A DNA stretch of 25,212 nucleotides from JBEKYD01 sp049509915 (GCA_049509915.1 JBEKZL010000078.1:1-25212), one strand, 5' to 3'; shown: positions 1 through 9,175, counted from the stretch's first letter. Notes: generated by a model from the sequence alone, not told the origin. Translations and numbers: made by a program.

Positions 1-8
1 GGAATTTG

Positions 9-173
9 GGGGGCAGGCCCGCAGCCTGCGGCGGCCTCCCACGCCGCCCGGCGGCCCAACCGTATAAAAACGCGACCCAAAAACGAACCCCCAACACCGC
101 CGGCGCCGGGTGGATCGCCCGGAACAGGGCGGGGCGGCCTGGGAGGCCGCCGCAGGCCGAGGGCCTGGCCCCC
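9..173. repeat. Long GC-rich imperfect inverted repeat
   Basis: Positions 24-48 and 133-157 are reverse complements over 25 bases with one mismatch. The pairing continues less perfectly outward to about 9 and 173. The 84-base interior is partly GC-rich and partly A-rich. It lies just past the stop of the outer-membrane protein gene that ends at 207 on the minus strand, so it could fold as a transcription end structure, or it could be an interspersed palindromic element. No gene is supported in 1-206. Confidence 0.6.
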
Positions 174-206
174 AAGTCCGAAGTCAGTCCCGCGCCTTTC
201 CTCATA

Positions 207-3200
207 TCAGAAATTAAACCGCAGCAGCAAGGTCACCGAGCGCGTCGACGAGGCGCCGGTGGCCAGGCCGTAGTTGTTGGAGTTGACCGTCGTGCCGAAA
301 CCGGTGATCTGCACGTGGTTCAGCATGTTGTTGGCGGAGAGCCGCAGTTGCAATTGGCGGCGGCCGACGTCGCCGAAGCGCCAGGCGCGATTCAGGGCGC
401 CGTTGAGCGAAATCACCGGCAGGCCGGGGATGGTATCGCGGGCCGCATCGCCGAAAGTCCCTGGAGCCGGAGTGGTGAACGCCGCCAGATTAAAGTAGGG
501 CAAGCCCGCCGCGTTGATAGATGTCCCGGTGGCTTCGGCGCGCAATTGTTCCAAGGCCGCGATGCCGGACGTGGAAGCCAGGTTCCCCGAAATCAATGCC
601 GTGTGCGGCGTGCCGCTCGAGAAAGTGAAACCGCCGCTATAGGTCCAACCGGCAAAGGCCTTGGTTTTCCAATCGCCGTTGCGCCAGAGACCGTGAATGC
701 CGACCGGTGACGACAGCAGATAATTGAGCGTGAGAGCATTGCGCTGGTCGAAGCTGGAAAGGCCGCGCTCGGCGCTTAAGTCGTCGAAATTCTGCACCAC
801 GGTTCCACCGCTGCCGCCGCTAAACGCGGAAGCATCGTCGATCGACTTGGCACGCGTGTAGATCGCCATGGTGGACATACCACGGCTGAAACGCCGCGTC
901 AGGCGGATCTGGCCGGCATGATAGATGGAATTGCCGTTGTCGGTTTCGTAAACGAATGCGCCGGCCTCGGGAATGCGCAGTTGGCTGGCGACGAGAGCCG
1001 CCGGCATCCCGGGAGGAGCCTCGTTGGGTGCGAACTGCTCGTCCAGTCGCGTGCCCTTGGTGCCCAGGTATTCGAATTCGATCAGCGTATTGGAAGGCAG
1101 AGTCTGCTGCAGGGCCACCACCCAGGTCTGCGCGTAGGCCAGCTTGTAATTCCTGTCGATGGCATAGGTGTTGCTCAAACCGGCGGGCGAAAGATCGAAG
1201 CCATTTTCGAGAGTCAGCGGATTGCTCAGGCTGCTGCTGAGGGTTCCAGTGGTTGCCCAGGGTGGCTGCGCCGCCATCTTCGCGGCGATACTGCCATAGG
1301 CCGAGCCGCTGTAGAAAATGCTGTACCCCAGGCGCACCACGCGGCTGTGTTTGGTGGATGGGCGCCAGGCCAGGCCGAGGCGCGGCGAGAACAGATCCGG
1401 ATCGCCGTTCACCAGGCTGGCGGGAAACGCGCCGGTGTAAGGGCCGCGAACGCCAGGCGTCACCACGGCGACTTTGGTGACATCGCCATTCACGTCCAGG
1501 TTGGACAGATGCCCGCGCAATTCGGTGTAGGGCGCGAAGTACTCGTAGCGCAGACCGATGTTGATGGAGAGGTTCGGGCGCACGCGCCAGTCGTCCTGGG
1601 CGTAAGCGTTGCCGGCCCAGCCGCGATAGTAGTCGGCGTAGCTATCTTTAATCAACAGCGAGCTGGTTTGGGGATAGCCGAGAAGAAAATCGGCGAAGTC
1701 GAAACCCGTATTGGGCAGGATGTTGCCGCTGGCATCGTAGCCGCTGGTCAGCGCGCCCGAAAACGAAAACGAGCCGCGGGCATTGGCGTAGGAAATCGGA
1801 TTCTGCTGGAGTTTCCGGTAGCCAAAGCCGAATTGCAGATTGTGCCTGCGCTGCACGGTGTAAGTGAGCGAGTCGGTCAGGTTCAGCGTTTGGCTGCGGC
1901 TTTGCGACGCCGAGCTGTCGCTGAGCGATCCGAAGTTGGTGAACGACAGGTTGGGAGGGCCCCAATCGAGCGGCGATTCGTCCGGCCCCGAAATCCCCAT
2001 CTCGCCGGCGACGTTGGTCTTGTAAGCGAAGTAGGGCGTCAGGTCGCTGATGGAGCGGCTGAAGGCTACGTTGACCGTATTGTTGAGCCGCGGACGGAAG
2101 CTGTGCGCCCATTGCGTCGTGGAGCTCATTCCGTAGCCGCTGGCGGTGTCCTTGAAACCGAACAGTTGCTCGGTGGTGGAACTGTTCCCGCTGTATTGTT
2201 CGTTGAAGCTCAGACGATCTCTGGTAGTGACGGGCCCACCCAGGCGCACGCCCACTGTGTTCGTGGCGCTCGGAGTGGAAGGATCGACGTCGTAATTCTG
2301 CACGATGCCGCTATAGAGGGGAGCCGGGAAGTACTGCAGCAGACCGGCTGCGACGGGGTTGATGCGATTAGTAGGGATGACGTTATTCGGGAACGGGGCG
2401 GAGGCGAGCGGATCGTAAATGGCGATAGGCTGGCTGCGCAACGTCAGGCCGGTGAAATCGCCCTCGCGCTCGGCCGCGGTAGGTACGGTCGAGACGCTGC
2501 TCTGCGCCGAGCGGGCGCGAGTCCCCTGCACAGTGAGATAGACCGTCCACGTGTTGCCGCTATAGATTTTGGGGATGCGCACCGGGCCGCCGACATTGAA
2601 AGCCACGGTTTCGCGGGCCGAAGAGGGCTTTGGCTGACTCTCGCCGTTGAGAGAGAACGGGGCGGCGTTCAACGCCGAATTGGTCACCGTGACGGCGATC
2701 GACCCGGTATAAGCGGGTTGGGCGCGGCGCCGATTGCCGAAACCGGCGTACTGGCCGTTGAACGGAACACGATTACCGCGCCCACCGAAGCCGCCCCCGC
2801 CACCCCCCCTGCCGCCGCGGCCACCGAATCCACCGCGTCCACCACCCCCGCCGCCGGGGCCAAAACCTCGCGGTCCGGCGCCGGGGCCGAATCCGCCATT
2901 GATTCCCGCCGCGCCGAATCCGCCCAGGCCCAGGCTATCGGCAGCTCCCTGAACGGGCAGGCCGTTGAAAGCCACATCGCTCTGCGCCCCCAAGGTGGGT
3001 CCACCAGGACCGCCCGGGCCACCGCGGCCGGCCATCCGGTCGGCCCTCGCCTGCTCGTCGGAAGCAGCCGCCAAACCGCCGCTGTTGCTGCCTACCACCA
3101 GAAACGAATCGTTGGCATCCGCGTCGCCAGTATCGCCGGCCGTCTGGCCAACCGATCCGGCGGCCGACAAGTCTTGCTGCCCTTGCTCGGTGGCATTCAT

Positions 3201-3668
3201 CGAAAGGCTCTGGAAATTGGGACGCTGCGCCGGCTGGCCGGATTGGCCTTGGCCGCCCCGCCCGGAACCGCCCCAGCCTTGGCCGCGCTGGCGATTCACA
3301 TTCCGATTGGAGGAAACGGACGGGCTGGAGGAGGCGGACTTGGAGGGTTGGGCCGGTTGGGTTCCCGCGTACCAAGGCATCGTCAGGACCCAATCGCGGA
3401 AAGTGGCGTCGGAGCCGACCTGGATTTGCCCGTGTACGGGACTGAATCCGAACATGGCGATTTCGATGTCCCAGGTACCGGGCCCGAGATCGAGGCGGTA
3501 CTGGCCGGACTCGTCAGTGTAGGCGACCAGTTTGGTGTCGCCCTGCCGCGCCGTCACAGTGGCGCCGGGGATCCACTGATCGGCCGCACGCACCGCCCCA
3601 CGGTGCTCGAGAGCGGTCAGCCAAACGGGCACGAGAAGAGAAAAAAAGAGTGCGAGGAGGCGAATCAC
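207..3668 (-). CDS. Oar-like TonB-dependent outer-membrane protein with carboxypeptidase-regulatory domain
   Basis: Predicted outer-membrane beta-barrel of the Oar/TonB-dependent type that is expanded in Acidobacteria; its substrate cannot be read from sequence. From the GTG at 3668 there is a hydrophobic signal segment (IRLLALFFSLLVPVWLTAL), then a carboxypeptidase-regulatory-like fold (GATVTARQGDTKLVAYTDESGQYRLDLGPG). A Gln/Ser/Gly-rich linker with a long poly-Gly/Arg stretch follows (DNA about 2750-2900). After that come typical Oar segments such as FNVGGPVRIPKIYSG and STVPTAAEREGDF, and the barrel, which ends in aromatic LLLRFNF as expected for outer-membrane insertion. The frame stays open to 3791, but those 41 extra codons run through a palindromic repeat (3742-3802) and precede the signal peptide, so GTG 3668 is preferred. 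The Shine-Dalgarno there is weak. Length is about 1153 residues. Confidence 0.85.
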   Translation of the reverse strand: MIRLLALFFSLLVPVWLTALEHRGAVRAADQWIPGATVTARQGDTKLVAYTDESGQYRLDLGPGTWDIEIAMFGFSPVHGQIQVGSDATFRDWVLTMPWYAGTQPAQPSKSASSSPSVSSNRNVNRQRGQGWGGSGRGGQGQSGQPAQRPNFQSLSMNATEQGQQDLSAAGSVGQTAGDTGDADANDSFLVVGSNSGGLAAASDEQARADRMAGRGGPGGPGGPTLGAQSDVAFNGLPVQGAADSLGLGGFGAAGINGGFGPGAGPRGFGPGGGGGGRGGFGGRGGRGGGGGGFGGRGNRVPFNGQYAGFGNRRRAQPAYTGSIAVTVTNSALNAAPFSLNGESQPKPSSARETVAFNVGGPVRIPKIYSGNTWTVYLTVQGTRARSAQSSVSTVPTAAEREGDFTGLTLRSQPIAIYDPLASAPFPNNVIPTNRINPVAAGLLQYFPAPLYSGIVQNYDVDPSTPSATNTVGVRLGGPVTTRDRLSFNEQYSGNSSTTEQLFGFKDTASGYGMSSTTQWAHSFRPRLNNTVNVAFSRSISDLTPYFAYKTNVAGEMGISGPDESPLDWGPPNLSFTNFGSLSDSSASQSRSQTLNLTDSLTYTVQRRHNLQFGFGYRKLQQNPISYANARGSFSFSGALTSGYDASGNILPNTGFDFADFLLGYPQTSSLLIKDSYADYYRGWAGNAYAQDDWRVRPNLSINIGLRYEYFAPYTELRGHLSNLDVNGDVTKVAVVTPGVRGPYTGAFPASLVNGDPDLFSPRLGLAWRPSTKHSRVVRLGYSIFYSGSAYGSIAAKMAAQPPWATTGTLSSSLSNPLTLENGFDLSPAGLSNTYAIDRNYKLAYAQTWVVALQQTLPSNTLIEFEYLGTKGTRLDEQFAPNEAPPGMPAALVASQLRIPEAGAFVYETDNGNSIYHAGQIRLTRRFSRGMSTMAIYTRAKSIDDASAFSGGSGGTVVQNFDDLSAERGLSSFDQRNALTLNYLLSSPVGIHGLWRNGDWKTKAFAGWTYSGGFTFSSGTPHTALISGNLASTSGIAALEQLRAEATGTSINAAGLPYFNLAAFTTPAPGTFGDAARDTIPGLPVISLNGALNRAWRFGDVGRRQLQLRLSANNMLNHVQITGFGTTVNSNNYGLATGASSTRSVTLLLRFNF

Positions 3669-3741
3669 GGACCTAGTCGGCGCTGTTCTACTGTGATTCG
3701 CCCGCCGCGCGGTTTGGTTCGGTTTTCTTGCCCCGGTCAGG

Positions 3742-3802
3742 GCCGCGACTGTAAAGCAGCGGTTGTCTCGAAACGCCAACCGCTCCTTCATAGTCGCGGC
3801 TC
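3742..3802. repeat. Paired inverted copies of interspersed palindromic element
   Basis: 3742-3765 and 3776-3800 are reverse complements with about four mismatches and a 10-base loop. Each arm has the form GCCGCGACT, a few variable bases, then AGCGGTTG. The same element in single copy occurs at 13641-13663 and 15807-15830, and inside csm4. It sits between the stop of gap (3826) and the start of the outer-membrane gene (3668), where it could act as a terminator or RNA-stabilising hairpin. Confidence 0.7.
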
Positions 3803-3825
3803 CGACTCAAACTGACGATACCGGG

Positions 3826-4833
3826 CTACAAGCCCTTGGCGGCCATGAACGCGATCAGGTCGACAACGCGGGTGGAATAGCCCCACTCGTTGTCGTACCA
3901 GGCTACTACCTTTACCAGGTTGCCATCCAATACTTTGGTCAACTGGGCGTCGACGATCGAGCTATTGGGATTGTGCAGCATATCGGTCGATACCACCGGG
4001 TCTTCGGTGTATCCCAGAATGCCCTTCAGCGAACCTTCCGAGGCAGCTTTCAGCGCGGCATTGACGGCTTCGGTAGTAGTGGGCTTGTCGAGGATCGCCA
4101 CGAAGTCGACAACCGAGACGTCGGGGGTGGGAACGCGCATTGAGAAGCCGTCCAGCTTTCCCTTTAACTGCGGCAGCACCAAGCCGATAGCCTTGGCGGC
4201 ACCGGTGGTGGTGGGAATCATGTTGAGAGCGGCGGCACGCGCGCGGCGGAGATCCTTATGCGGGAAATCCAGCACGTTCTGGTCGTTGGTATAGCTGTGG
4301 ATGGTAGTCATCTGGCCCTTCAGAACGCCGAAGGAATCATTGAGCACCTTCACCACCGGAGCCAGACAGTTGGTTGTGCAGGAGGCATTTGAAATGATCT
4401 TGTGCTTGGCCGGATCGTAGGCCGCATCGTTCACGCCCAACACCAGCGTGACGTCTTCGTTCTTGGCCGGCGCGGAGATGATGACCTTCTTGACTGGACC
4501 GCGCAGATGCTTGGAGGCGTCCTTGGCGTCGGTGAACCTGCCGGTGGACTCCACCACTATCTCAGCGCCCACGCTAGCCCAATCGAGCAGGGCCGGGTCC
4601 TTGATGGCGAAGACTTGGATTTTCTTGCCGTTCAAGGTGATGGAATCCGCATCGTGCGTTACTTCGGCATCAAGCGTTCCGAGCACCGAGTCGTACTTGA
4701 GCAAGTGCGCCAGTGTTTTCGTATCGGTCAGATCGTTGACCGCGACGAATTCCACGTCACTCCGGTGCAATGCCGCCCGGACGATGTTCCGGCCAATGCG
4801 GCCGAAGCCGTTGATACCCACTTTTATTGCCAT
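3826..4833 (-). CDS. gap: Glyceraldehyde-3-phosphate dehydrogenase, type I
   Basis: Cytosolic glycolytic enzyme that converts glyceraldehyde-3-phosphate, phosphate and NAD to 1,3-bisphosphoglycerate. The 335-residue product has the normal length. Visible motifs are the Rossmann GINGFGRIGR (residues 6-15), NDL after the second strand (33-35, suggesting NAD preference), the active site SNASCTTNCLAP with catalytic Cys152, the base His179 in TTIHSYTNDQ, and the C-terminal WYDNEWGYSTRV. The start at 4833 is supported by AGGAGA about 7 bases upstream. No pgk or tpi follows; downstream on the same strand is the repeat at 3742-3802 and then the outer-membrane gene. The gene appears intact and monocistronic. 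Confidence 0.97.
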   Translation of the reverse strand: MAIKVGINGFGRIGRNIVRAALHRSDVEFVAVNDLTDTKTLAHLLKYDSVLGTLDAEVTHDADSITLNGKKIQVFAIKDPALLDWASVGAEIVVESTGRFTDAKDASKHLRGPVKKVIISAPAKNEDVTLVLGVNDAAYDPAKHKIISNASCTTNCLAPVVKVLNDSFGVLKGQMTTIHSYTNDQNVLDFPHKDLRRARAAALNMIPTTTGAAKAIGLVLPQLKGKLDGFSMRVPTPDVSVVDFVAILDKPTTTEAVNAALKAASEGSLKGILGYTEDPVVSTDMLHNPNSSIVDAQLTKVLDGNLVKVVAWYDNEWGYSTRVVDLIAFMAAKGL

Positions 4834-4981
4834 TTAGTCTCCTGTATTCAGTCGAGGATGGAATTTAACTCAAAGGATATCAGGCTGCACTTGCGGCGGC
4901 AACCGGCAAGCGGGATTCATGGATCTGAAATACTCAGTCCGAATCCGAATGCGGTAGAGTTACCACAAGAGGAAAATCGAA

Positions 4982-5911
4982 ATGCGATTGACGATTCCGG
5001 CGTGCATCCTGGCGACTCTTTTCTGCCTGCCTGTCTTCGGACAGAGCACGGCCGCGCAGCCGTCGTTCGAAGTGGCCTCGATCAAGCCGGCAGCGGCGCA
5101 GACGCCTGGCCGCATGATGATGGCGTGCCGCGGTGGGCCGGGCAGCCCGGACCCCGGACGGTTTACCTGCACCAATGCCAATCTCAGCATGCTCATCGGG
5201 CGCGCGTATGATGTGCAAGCGTACCAGGTCACCAGCCCCGACTGGTTCAACTCGGAGCATTTCGACATCACCGCCAAAATACCGGACGGCGCCACCAAGG
5301 AACAGTTCAGCTCCATGCTGCAGAATCTGCTGGCCGACCGCTTCCAGGTGAAACTGCATCGCGAAATCAAGGAACTGCCGATTTATGCGCTGGTAGTGGG
5401 GAAAGGCGGCCCGAAGATGAAGCCATCGGAAGAACCACCACTGATGGCCGATGGGCCCAAAGAGGCAGGACCGGGCGATGGCCCCCCGCCAATGCCGAAG
5501 CGCGGTCCGGATGGTTTCCCGGAACTGCCTAAAGGGCGTCCCGGCGCGTTCATCATGGCGATGAACGGGCGCTTCCGGATGCAGGCCACCCAGGAGACCA
5601 TGTCCAGCTTGACGGATATGTTGGGCAGCCAATTGGGGCGTCCGGTTCGGGATGAAACCGGCTTGAAAGGCAAGTACGATTTAACTCTCGATTTCACGCC
5701 TGAGGAAGGTCAGGGCATGAGGGGAATGATGATGCCAATGCCGCCGCCGGGCGGAGGCGAACCAGGACGGGGCCCCGCGGACAGCCCCGAAGCCGGCCCC
5801 AGCCTATTTACGGCCGTTCAGGAGCAGCTTGGCTTGAAGCTGGAATCGAAGCAGGGCCCGGTTGAGATTCTGGTGATCGATCATGCCGAGAAGGTGCCGA
5901 CGGAGAATTAG
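4982..5911 (+). CDS. TIGR03435 family secreted protein
   Basis: Member of the 'soil-associated' TIGR03435 family, which is strongly expanded in Acidobacteria; its biochemical role is unknown. A signal peptide is clear (MRLTIPACILATLFCLPVFGQ). The family hallmark FEVASIKP follows at about residue 29. The family core is also visible: LIGRAYDVQAYQV, FDITAKIPDGATKEQF, MLQNLLADRFQVKLHRE, YALVVGKGGPK and DETGLKGKYDLTLDF. Two low-complexity stretches rich in Pro, Gly and Met interrupt the second half (about residues 150-190 and 240-275). GAGG nine bases before the ATG supports the start. A palindromic-repeat half copy begins at the stop codon (5911-5938). Confidence 0.9.
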   Translation: MRLTIPACILATLFCLPVFGQSTAAQPSFEVASIKPAAAQTPGRMMMACRGGPGSPDPGRFTCTNANLSMLIGRAYDVQAYQVTSPDWFNSEHFDITAKIPDGATKEQFSSMLQNLLADRFQVKLHREIKELPIYALVVGKGGPKMKPSEEPPLMADGPKEAGPGDGPPPMPKRGPDGFPELPKGRPGAFIMAMNGRFRMQATQETMSSLTDMLGSQLGRPVRDETGLKGKYDLTLDFTPEEGQGMRGMMMPMPPPGGGEPGRGPADSPEAGPSLFTAVQEQLGLKLESKQGPVEILVIDHAEKVPTEN

Positions 5912-5938
5912 TGGGACAAGCCTCCAGGTCTGTCGGCG
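5911..5938. repeat. Half copy of second palindromic repeat family
   Basis: This 28-base stretch starts at the stop codon of the TIGR03435 gene. It matches the left arm of the palindrome at 15883-15910 with about five differences. The shared form is GTGGG, CAGGCCTCC, GG and CTGTCGGCG. Confidence 0.55.
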
Positions 5939-5947
5939 CCGCACCAG

Positions 5948-6463
5948 CTACGGCCGCCCAGCCTGCGTCGCCGGCGCTTGCCGCAAATGCGCGAAGAATC
6001 CAAGGTCCTGGCTGGTGTGGAGCTTGGTCAGCAGCATGATCTGAAATGCGTGGCCGGAGAGGTGCTGGACCACCTGGTAGATGGCCTCGAGCACGCTGGC
6101 ATCGTATCCCTGCGGGTGGATGCGCTCGGTCAGGCGTTCGGGGGGCACGTTGCGGACGATGGCGACGGCCTGCTCGATGGTAGCGCGCAACCTTGCTCTC
6201 AGTTGGTCCGGCGTAGAGCCGCCGCGGGCATCGAACTCGGCGTTGCGGTCGCGGATATCCGCCTCGCCGCCCACGCCGCCTATGATCCATTGGCGAATAT
6301 TGCCATCGAGATGCAGGATGAGGTTGCCAATCGCGTTTTCGTTTTCCGATTGACGGGCCCACACCTGTTCCGGCGTGAGCTTGCCGATGCAGGTTTCGAT
6401 GCGATCCAGATACAACTCGAGTTTTTCGGCGGAATAATCCAGAAACTCGGAAGCCACAGACAT
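5948..6463 (-). CDS. DinB-family four-helix protein
   Basis: A 171-residue protein of the DinB/YfiT superfamily (DUF1572-like). These are four-helix-bundle proteins, often metal-binding thiol-dependent enzymes or stress proteins; the specific reaction is unknown. Family features visible are the N-terminal helix EFLDYSAEKLELYLDRIETCIGKLTPEQVWARQSENENAIGN, split here into its two runs (EFLDYSAEKLELYLDRIE and KLTPEQVWARQSENENAIGN), LILHLDGNIRQWI with the first helix-2 histidine, and YQVVQHLSGHAFQIMLLTKL near the C-terminus with two further histidines. These three His positions are the usual metal ligands. It lies 28 bases after the ankyrin gene on the same strand and may be co-transcribed. No good Shine-Dalgarno is seen before 6463. 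Confidence 0.85.
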   Translation of the reverse strand: MSVASEFLDYSAEKLELYLDRIETCIGKLTPEQVWARQSENENAIGNLILHLDGNIRQWIIGGVGGEADIRDRNAEFDARGGSTPDQLRARLRATIEQAVAIVRNVPPERLTERIHPQGYDASVLEAIYQVVQHLSGHAFQIMLLTKLHTSQDLGFFAHLRQAPATQAGRP

Positions 6464-6491
6464 AAGTTCATTGTGACAAAGGCACGGTCCG

Positions 6492-8390
6492 CTATGCGGC
6501 TCCGTGTCGGCGCAGCAGGGCGAGCACGCGTTCGTGGCCCATCTTCCGCGCCCAAGCCTTGGGCGTGGCCCAGGGTTCGGCGTCCGCTTCGTCGACGGGC
6601 GCTCCGCGAGCCATCAGCAGTTCGGTGAGTTCGAGGCGTCCCCAGCGGCAGGCCCAACCTAGCGGTGTCGAGCGCAGCAGGTCGTCCCGGGTGTCCAGCC
6701 TGGCGCCATATTCGAGCAGCATGGCGGCGAAGCGCGCACGGTCCGCGCCGCCGAGGCCGCTGTGTCGCGCGGCCGCGAAGTGCAGCGCGGTTTGGCCGAA
6801 GCGGGAAACATTGGCATCCACGCCGTGCCGCAGCAATGTGGCCATCGAGCGGAAGCGGCCTTCGTTGGCGGCTGGGTCGCTTCCCGCGCCGCGAATCGGC
6901 TGAATTAGCACCCAGTGCCAGCGCGGGTCCTGTGCCGGCCAGTGGAGGTGCCCAAGCGCCAGTTCCAGAATGGCCGGGCAACCGTGATCGCCCGCGGACC
7001 ACGCCAGCTCGCGCGCCAGCTCCTCGGAAGGATCGGCTTCGAGCAGGCGCCTGGCCTCGTCGACGTCGTGCGCCTCGGAGACCATATAAGGTTGCGGTTT
7101 CGCGCCGCGGGCGAGCAGCAGGCGTTTGACGGAATCGTCCTTATGGTTCCAGGCATTGCGGAGCGGCCAACCGGAGGCGTAGACGTTGGCGTTGGGATCA
7201 GCGCCGCGGTCCAGCAGCAGCTCGCAAATGTCGAATCGTCCCGCTAGGGCGGCGTACCAGAGCGGCATGCCCCAACTGATCGTCGGCTCTTCCAGCTCCG
7301 GCAGCATGGTGCGTTCATCGACGTCGGCGCCGAGATCGAGCAGCAGGCGGACCATCTCCCGACGGCCATGATTGACGGCCAGCGTGACGAGGCCACCTGC
7401 GGGGCCTGTCTGGCGCAGCAGGCCAGGGTCGGCGCGCAAAATCTCTCGCACTTGCCCGGCGTCTCCCAAAGCCACCGCGCCGCGAATGGTAAGCCTGGCG
7501 CCGCGCGCCACCAGCAGGCTGGCGACGGCGGGAAACCGTTGCGCGTGGGAGTTGCGCGGATCGGCGGAAAGGGCGGCACGGTCGAGCGGGGTCAGTCCCC
7601 GAAGGTCCTGTTTGCCCGCGTTGGCGCCCCTTTCGAGCATCCATGCGACCAGATCGGCATCGGTTTGTTCGGCCGCAACATGAAGCGGTATCGCGCCGCC
7701 GCGGCCGCAGGCATGAATCAATCGCGGATCCGCGTCCAGCAGGCGCACGGCAGTCGCGGCATCGCCAGCGGAAATGGCGGCGGCGACTTTCTCCTGCTCC
7801 GGAGAAACCGTGACGTTCGGACAGCTCCCCTCTCGCCGGCGCAATTGTTCCGCTTCCTCGATGATGGCGACAATCTCTTGGTATTCGCGGTCGCGTGCGA
7901 TGGCCATGGCGGAAGTGGCATCGCGGTGCGGGAAGATGCCCTTTCGCGCGTCGGCGCCGGCCGCCATCAACAGGCGAACCATGGCCGCGTCACGCCCGAG
8001 AACGGCGTAGTGGATGGCGCGGTGCTCGTCGCTCGCAGCCATGTCCATTCCGATCAGTTCGGGCCGGGCCGCGAGCAACCGTCGAACCTCCGCCAAGTCG
8101 CCGGCTTCGACCGCTTCGGCGAGTCGCGCGACGCTCACGCCATCGACGAACGCTTTCAGCCTAGACCAACTGCCGAAGCCGTACGCCCGCGCCAACACGC
8201 GCTGCGCATCGTGGAGCGCGAAGGCGGCCGGATCGGGCGCGCGCTCGAATCGCTCCACCTCGGCAATAGCCGCGCTGTCTCCGGCACGATACTGCCGCTG
8301 GAGATCTTTGGCTTGTTTGCGGAGCTGCTCCAGGCTGGGCTGCCGCGGCAGGCGGCGCGTGAGAGACGGAGAGGGATTGGTTCCAGACAT
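6492..8390 (-). CDS. Ankyrin-repeat protein
   Basis: A 632-residue protein made mostly of ankyrin repeats, so a protein-binding scaffold; the partner is unknown. The N-terminus (PSLEQLRKQAKDLQRQYRAGD, then FALHDAQRVLARAYGFGSW) is a short helical domain often found in front of ankyrin arrays in Acidobacteria. Repeats are recognisable at roughly residues 90-150 (DEHRAIHYAVLGRDAAMVRLL), 230-290 (GAIPLHVAAEQTDADLVAWML), 330-410 and 560-630 (GQTALHFAAARHSG; STPLGWACRWGRLELTELLM). There is no signal peptide or membrane segment, so it is probably cytoplasmic. The start at 8390 has an excellent ribosome site, AAGGAGAT, about 7 bases upstream. It follows the lipoprotein frame by 18 bases and precedes dinB by 28 bases. 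Confidence 0.88.
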   Translation of the reverse strand: MSGTNPSPSLTRRLPRQPSLEQLRKQAKDLQRQYRAGDSAAIAEVERFERAPDPAAFALHDAQRVLARAYGFGSWSRLKAFVDGVSVARLAEAVEAGDLAEVRRLLAARPELIGMDMAASDEHRAIHYAVLGRDAAMVRLLMAAGADARKGIFPHRDATSAMAIARDREYQEIVAIIEEAEQLRRREGSCPNVTVSPEQEKVAAAISAGDAATAVRLLDADPRLIHACGRGGAIPLHVAAEQTDADLVAWMLERGANAGKQDLRGLTPLDRAALSADPRNSHAQRFPAVASLLVARGARLTIRGAVALGDAGQVREILRADPGLLRQTGPAGGLVTLAVNHGRREMVRLLLDLGADVDERTMLPELEEPTISWGMPLWYAALAGRFDICELLLDRGADPNANVYASGWPLRNAWNHKDDSVKRLLLARGAKPQPYMVSEAHDVDEARRLLEADPSEELARELAWSAGDHGCPAILELALGHLHWPAQDPRWHWVLIQPIRGAGSDPAANEGRFRSMATLLRHGVDANVSRFGQTALHFAAARHSGLGGADRARFAAMLLEYGARLDTRDDLLRSTPLGWACRWGRLELTELLMARGAPVDEADAEPWATPKAWARKMGHERVLALLRRHGAA

Positions 8391-8408
8391 TGACGATCTC
8401 CTTTTCGA

Positions 8409-9113
8409 TCATGGTCCCGGTGTCCGCGTAACCGGTAAAAAAAGAAGATTCGTCTTCGAGCAATGGCGCCAGAAACGATCGGTAGGCTCAGCCCTTCCCG
8501 CGGACACGGCGGCGCCCGGCGCGCCACTTCGAGTATAGCTTGGAACGAGCGGGAACCGCTCCCGTTGGGAGTACGATGAAACATGGGCGCAGCGACTAAA
8601 GGTGAGGCCCGGGCCGCCGTCCGACCGCTGGTCCTCGGCATCGAGACAGTATCCGAGAAACTGGTATGAATCGTCGATAAAATCCAGGCCGATATAACCG
8701 ACAGGATTCTGGATCTCTTTCGCGCCGTCGAGGACGGTTTTCCAGCCTCTGGCGTCGAGGCCAAGGATTATCATGCGTGAAACAGGCATACAGCCCTTGC
8801 TGCTCGGCACCGACTTTAGCTTCAGCACCGCAAGCGCTTGTGGACTTCCAACGCCACTCCAAGTGCCGCAGCGCAACACGTCGGCCTCGGGACCCAATGC
8901 GGCAATCGCCGCAGCGGCGCACGACTGCGGTGTTACCGAGACGATCGATCCAGATAGCGTCGGAATTTCGCCCTGACTTGCCTGTTGCACGGCCGGGTGG
9001 CTCGAACAGCCGGCGATAATGCCACTCAGACAAGCGGCGCAAACTAGCCGACGAAAGATTGTAGCCACCGACGAACCCCGACAAAACCTATCTTTATCTT
9101 TATCGGTGTTCAT
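8409..9113 (-). CDS. Putative lipoprotein of unknown function
   Basis: Not recognised beyond its export signal. Near the N-terminus a basic/hydrophobic segment (FRRLVCAACLSGIIAGC) ends in the lipobox I-A-G-C at residues 33-36, so a lipid-anchored envelope protein is likely. The middle part (residues about 50-170) is cysteine-containing and looks like an ordinary soluble domain. The last 55 residues after RCAHVSSYSQRERF look like read-through into the ankyrin gene's leader, so the real protein may have been longer or shorter in an ancestor. The first residues (NTDKDKDR) come from a simple-repeat-like stretch; an alternative GTG at 9068 would start directly before the signal peptide. Confidence in the ends is low. 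Confidence 0.5.
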   Translation of the reverse strand: MNTDKDKDRFCRGSSVATIFRRLVCAACLSGIIAGCSSHPAVQQASQGEIPTLSGSIVSVTPQSCAAAAIAALGPEADVLRCGTWSGVGSPQALAVLKLKSVPSSKGCMPVSRMIILGLDARGWKTVLDGAKEIQNPVGYIGLDFIDDSYQFLGYCLDAEDQRSDGGPGLTFSRCAHVSSYSQRERFPLVPSYTRSGAPGAAVSAGRAEPTDRFWRHCSKTNLLFLPVTRTPGP

Positions 9114-9175
9114 CGGTGCCTATAACTCATCGACATGCACGCTCGATCACGAGAACGCGCGCGGCCTCGTCTATA

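Noticed and set aside
918..3815. 965-codon open frame on the plus strand
   Set aside because: It is the antisense of the Oar-like outer-membrane gene. Its product has no family motifs and arises from the high GC content.
8420..8470. Small hairpin with a T-run as terminator before the ankyrin gene
   Set aside because: The stem is only five base pairs (GAAGA/TCTTC) and the lipoprotein frame reads through it. Too weak to call.
9068..9130. Short direct repeats (ATCGGTG, TATCTT) before the lipoprotein gene
   Set aside because: Only two or three very short units; not enough to call a repeat element or an array.
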